NCBI GenBank assembly: GCA_963832895.1
Contig: CAWHVQ010000009.1
Span: 204,523 to 268,522 of the forward strand
DNA from: JAMXLO01 sp963832895
GTDB lineage: Bacteria > Pseudomonadota > Alphaproteobacteria > Acetobacterales > Acetobacteraceae
Direction: 5' to 3'
Length of the DNA stretch: 64,000 nucleotides
Positions 62,586 through 64,000 of this stretch are shown here, one piece after another. How positions within the stretch are numbered: position 1 is the stretch's first letter; each line of letters starts with the position of its first letter. The translations under genes and the position numbers were made by a program. The notes beneath the pieces were generated by a model. The model did no database searches. It saw only the letters and a list, made by a program, of their open reading frames with translations, and was not told the origin of the DNA.

Positions 62586-62942
62586 ATGGCTATTCTCCTT
62601 GGCCGGCTCGGTGCAGCATTGGCACTGTGCGGCGCGCTCTATGTGCCGGCCAGCAGAGCGGCGGATGACACCGGCTACGCCACGGCGACACGCGCCGAGT
62701 ACGTGTTTGCCTGCATGGCCACGAATGGGGGCACACAGGAGGCGCTGCAACGCTGCTCGTGTGCCATCGACGTAATCGCCTCGGTGCTGCCCTACGACAA
62801 GTACGAGCAGGCCGAGACCGTACTGCGCATGCGCCGCTCCGCAGGCGGATATCTCGGCGAGGAGTTCCGCAGCGCCTCCACCAACGCGATCGTCCGCGAT
62901 CTGGAAGAAGCCCAGGCTGAGGCCGAAGTACGCTGCTTCTGA
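62586..62942 (+). CDS. Exported Cys-rich protein, possibly PQQ-dehydrogenase-cluster linked
   Basis: A 118-residue protein with a signal peptide (residues 1-25, ending SRAA) and Cys residues in VFACMATNGG, LQRCSCAIDVIASVLPYDKY and the last but one position. ERYEQ-like residues followed by AETVLRMRRSAGGYLGEEF form a helical second half. The Cys pairs suggest disulfides in the periplasm. An ATG at 62565 would overlap the divergent gene start, so 62586 was used. Its neighbour is a SoxYZ-like carrier, so it may belong to a quinoprotein dehydrogenase system. Confidence 0.75.
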   Translation: MAILLGRLGAALALCGALYVPASRAADDTGYATATRAEYVFACMATNGGTQEALQRCSCAIDVIASVLPYDKYEQAETVLRMRRSAGGYLGEEFRSASTNAIVRDLEEAQAEAEVRCF

Positions 62943-62954
62943 ACCGGTCAGCCA

Positions 62955-63785
62955 TCAGGTCGGCGTCGCGGGCCACTCCTGCTGGAATGACCTGCCCTCG
63001 CTGTCCTCCATGGCGGCCTTGAAGGTGGCCGCACCGTTCGGGCGGAAATCGAAGCGGAAGCTCGGGTTCTCGGAAATGGAAATGCCGCTCTCGATGGCGA
63101 GCAGCAAATCCTGGCCCTGCCAGATGTGCACCGACTTCACGAAATGCGCAGGAACGTAGAGGCGGGTCAGTTGATCCATCTGCATGCCCGAATAGTTGGG
63201 GTGACGGATCAGGAGTTGCGCCTCGCTCGTGTCGGGGGCCGCATCGGGGGCTGGGGGAAACTGACGAAAGCGCATGGCGCCGAGCGGGATTGAGCCCGCC
63301 TCGGGCTTTGACGCAGGAGCCGAGCAGCCGCCGGCCGCCTTGACGAACCGTTGGGTGGAGTAGAGGTGCCCGTCACTCAGATCTGCCACGGCATGAAGAT
63401 TGGTGTACGAGTCGACGCGGACCCGCGTGGACAGCGACCGCATGCCGCTAGACGCGCCAGGGGTGAAGACAGCGGCGAGGGGCGACGGGTTCTGATCGAT
63501 CACGAGCGTAATGGCGACCACGCGGCGGCCGTCCCCGGCCGGCAGCAGATTGTGTATCTCAATGGGCACCAGCGCCGCGTCTTCCGCGCGATACGGGGCG
63601 TCGATCGCCACGATGCCGTTGCCGTCCTGGATCGCGCGGCCGTTGAAAATTTGCGCCGCGAGTGACGGCCACGGATCCGGCTGAGCGGGAGCCTGGGCGC
63701 TCGCGGTCTGGCTCACCGCAGCGGCCGCCAGTCCTCCGAGCAGTGTCCGACGTCGCAGGAGCCTATGCATCTGTTGCGTTCTCAT
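62955..63785 (-). CDS. Quinoprotein dehydrogenase-associated SoxYZ-like carrier
   Basis: A 276-residue exported protein. The N-terminus LLRRRTLLGGLAAAAVSQTASA is a Tat-type signal. A SoxY-like part (YRAEDAALVPIEIHNLLPAG, TLVIDQNPSPLAAVF) is followed after FVKAAGGCSAP, with the single carrier Cys, by a SoxZ-like part (LLIRHPNYSGMQMDQLTRLY). This fused arrangement is the TIGR04557 type found with PQQ alcohol dehydrogenases. Its carrier role there is undefined. GGAAACG precedes the ATG. The dehydrogenase is probably beyond the right edge. Confidence 0.88.
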   Translation of the reverse strand: MRTQQMHRLLRRRTLLGGLAAAAVSQTASAQAPAQPDPWPSLAAQIFNGRAIQDGNGIVAIDAPYRAEDAALVPIEIHNLLPAGDGRRVVAITLVIDQNPSPLAAVFTPGASSGMRSLSTRVRVDSYTNLHAVADLSDGHLYSTQRFVKAAGGCSAPASKPEAGSIPLGAMRFRQFPPAPDAAPDTSEAQLLIRHPNYSGMQMDQLTRLYVPAHFVKSVHIWQGQDLLLAIESGISISENPSFRFDFRPNGAATFKAAMEDSEGRSFQQEWPATPT

Positions 63786-64000
63786 GGTCGTTTCCTGGGT
63801 CGTTCCCTGGCGGTCCGGTTAGCACCCTCGAGCGGTTCACCGCGGGCCGTGACTGCGCCTCATAATCACGTTCTCGATGGCGCAATTGCAAGGTCCGAGG
63901 CTCTGGACGCACACCCTGGTGTCCTGTTAGCGTTCAGCCGCCGACCGGGATGCTTGACCGTTTGTCGGCGGAACAGGGTTCCTTTGGTACCCTGAGAAAC
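63786..64000. other. Right-edge non-coding stretch
   Basis: No supported gene lies here up to the window end. It probably holds control sequences for the carrier gene and for a gene beyond the edge; no clear promoter was seen. Confidence 0.4.

Overview
The window is high-GC bacterial chromosome, most likely from an alphaproteobacterium of the Acetobacteraceae/Rhodospirillales type. This rests on base composition, the gene order rplU-rpmA-obgE-proB-proA-nadD-rsfS, the order mutY-dciA-dsbA-smc, PQQ-linked periplasmic oxidation genes and many ABC importers for organic solutes. The genus assignment is an inference. No tRNA, rRNA, CRISPR array, transposase or phage gene was recognised.

Layout. 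1-5.2 kb: minus-strand catabolic operon (hyuA, hyuB, a double-CDGSH iron-sulfur protein, and an enolase-superfamily enzyme cut by the window edge), with a REP-like palindrome providing the last hyuA codons. 5.3-11.3 kb: an MFS transporter, an FHA-domain protein, a fused glycosyltransferase-methyltransferase and an alpha/beta hydrolase. 11.4-18.5 kb: tandem LLM (luciferase-like) oxidoreductases, the first carrying a one-base frameshift; a SRPBCC/ArsR pair with a clear palindromic operator; a small cation transporter; enoyl-CoA hydratase and MmgE/PrpD; a PRC-barrel protein; a third LLM enzyme. 18.9-22.2 kb: a 1098-residue RTX-type repeat protein. 22.4-25.4 kb: sugar-type ABC importer without its own ATPase gene. 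25.4-26.3 kb: Xre/RES toxin-antitoxin pair. 26.4-29.2 kb: GT9 glycosyltransferase and a PQQ-type sugar dehydrogenase fused to cytochrome c.

29.2-34.8 kb is the housekeeping operon for ribosome assembly, proline and NAD synthesis, read leftward from a good promoter at 34.8 kb. proB has two frameshifts in its C-terminal PUA domain. A terminator-like hairpin sits between rpmA and obgE, and a perfect 23-bp inverted repeat between obgE and proB. 35.0-46.5 kb is a large plus-strand catabolic region: aldo/keto reductase, ThDP enzyme, a complete ABC importer, an HpaB-type flavin hydroxylase, a small Cys protein, a sugar-acid dehydratase-like enolase and a 2-hydroxyacid dehydrogenase. Together these look like uptake and breakdown of one organic acid or sugar-acid, whose identity cannot be read from sequence.

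46.5-48.7 kb is a tight three-gene minus-strand unit: a natural His6 peptide, a GNAT acetyltransferase and a TPR-ATP-grasp fusion. It resembles a peptide-modification cassette and is the best candidate here for something undescribed. 48.9-50.9 kb holds a chemoreceptor-PilZ protein that lost its HAMP and signalling tip, plus three very small genes. 51-57.5 kb is the mutY / dciA-dsbA-dsbA-smc block. 57.7-64 kb holds an FAD oxidoreductase, a dodecin with an altered flavin site, a NitT/TauT-type ABC importer and, at the end, a SoxYZ-like carrier usually linked to PQQ alcohol dehydrogenases, so such a cluster probably continues beyond the right edge.
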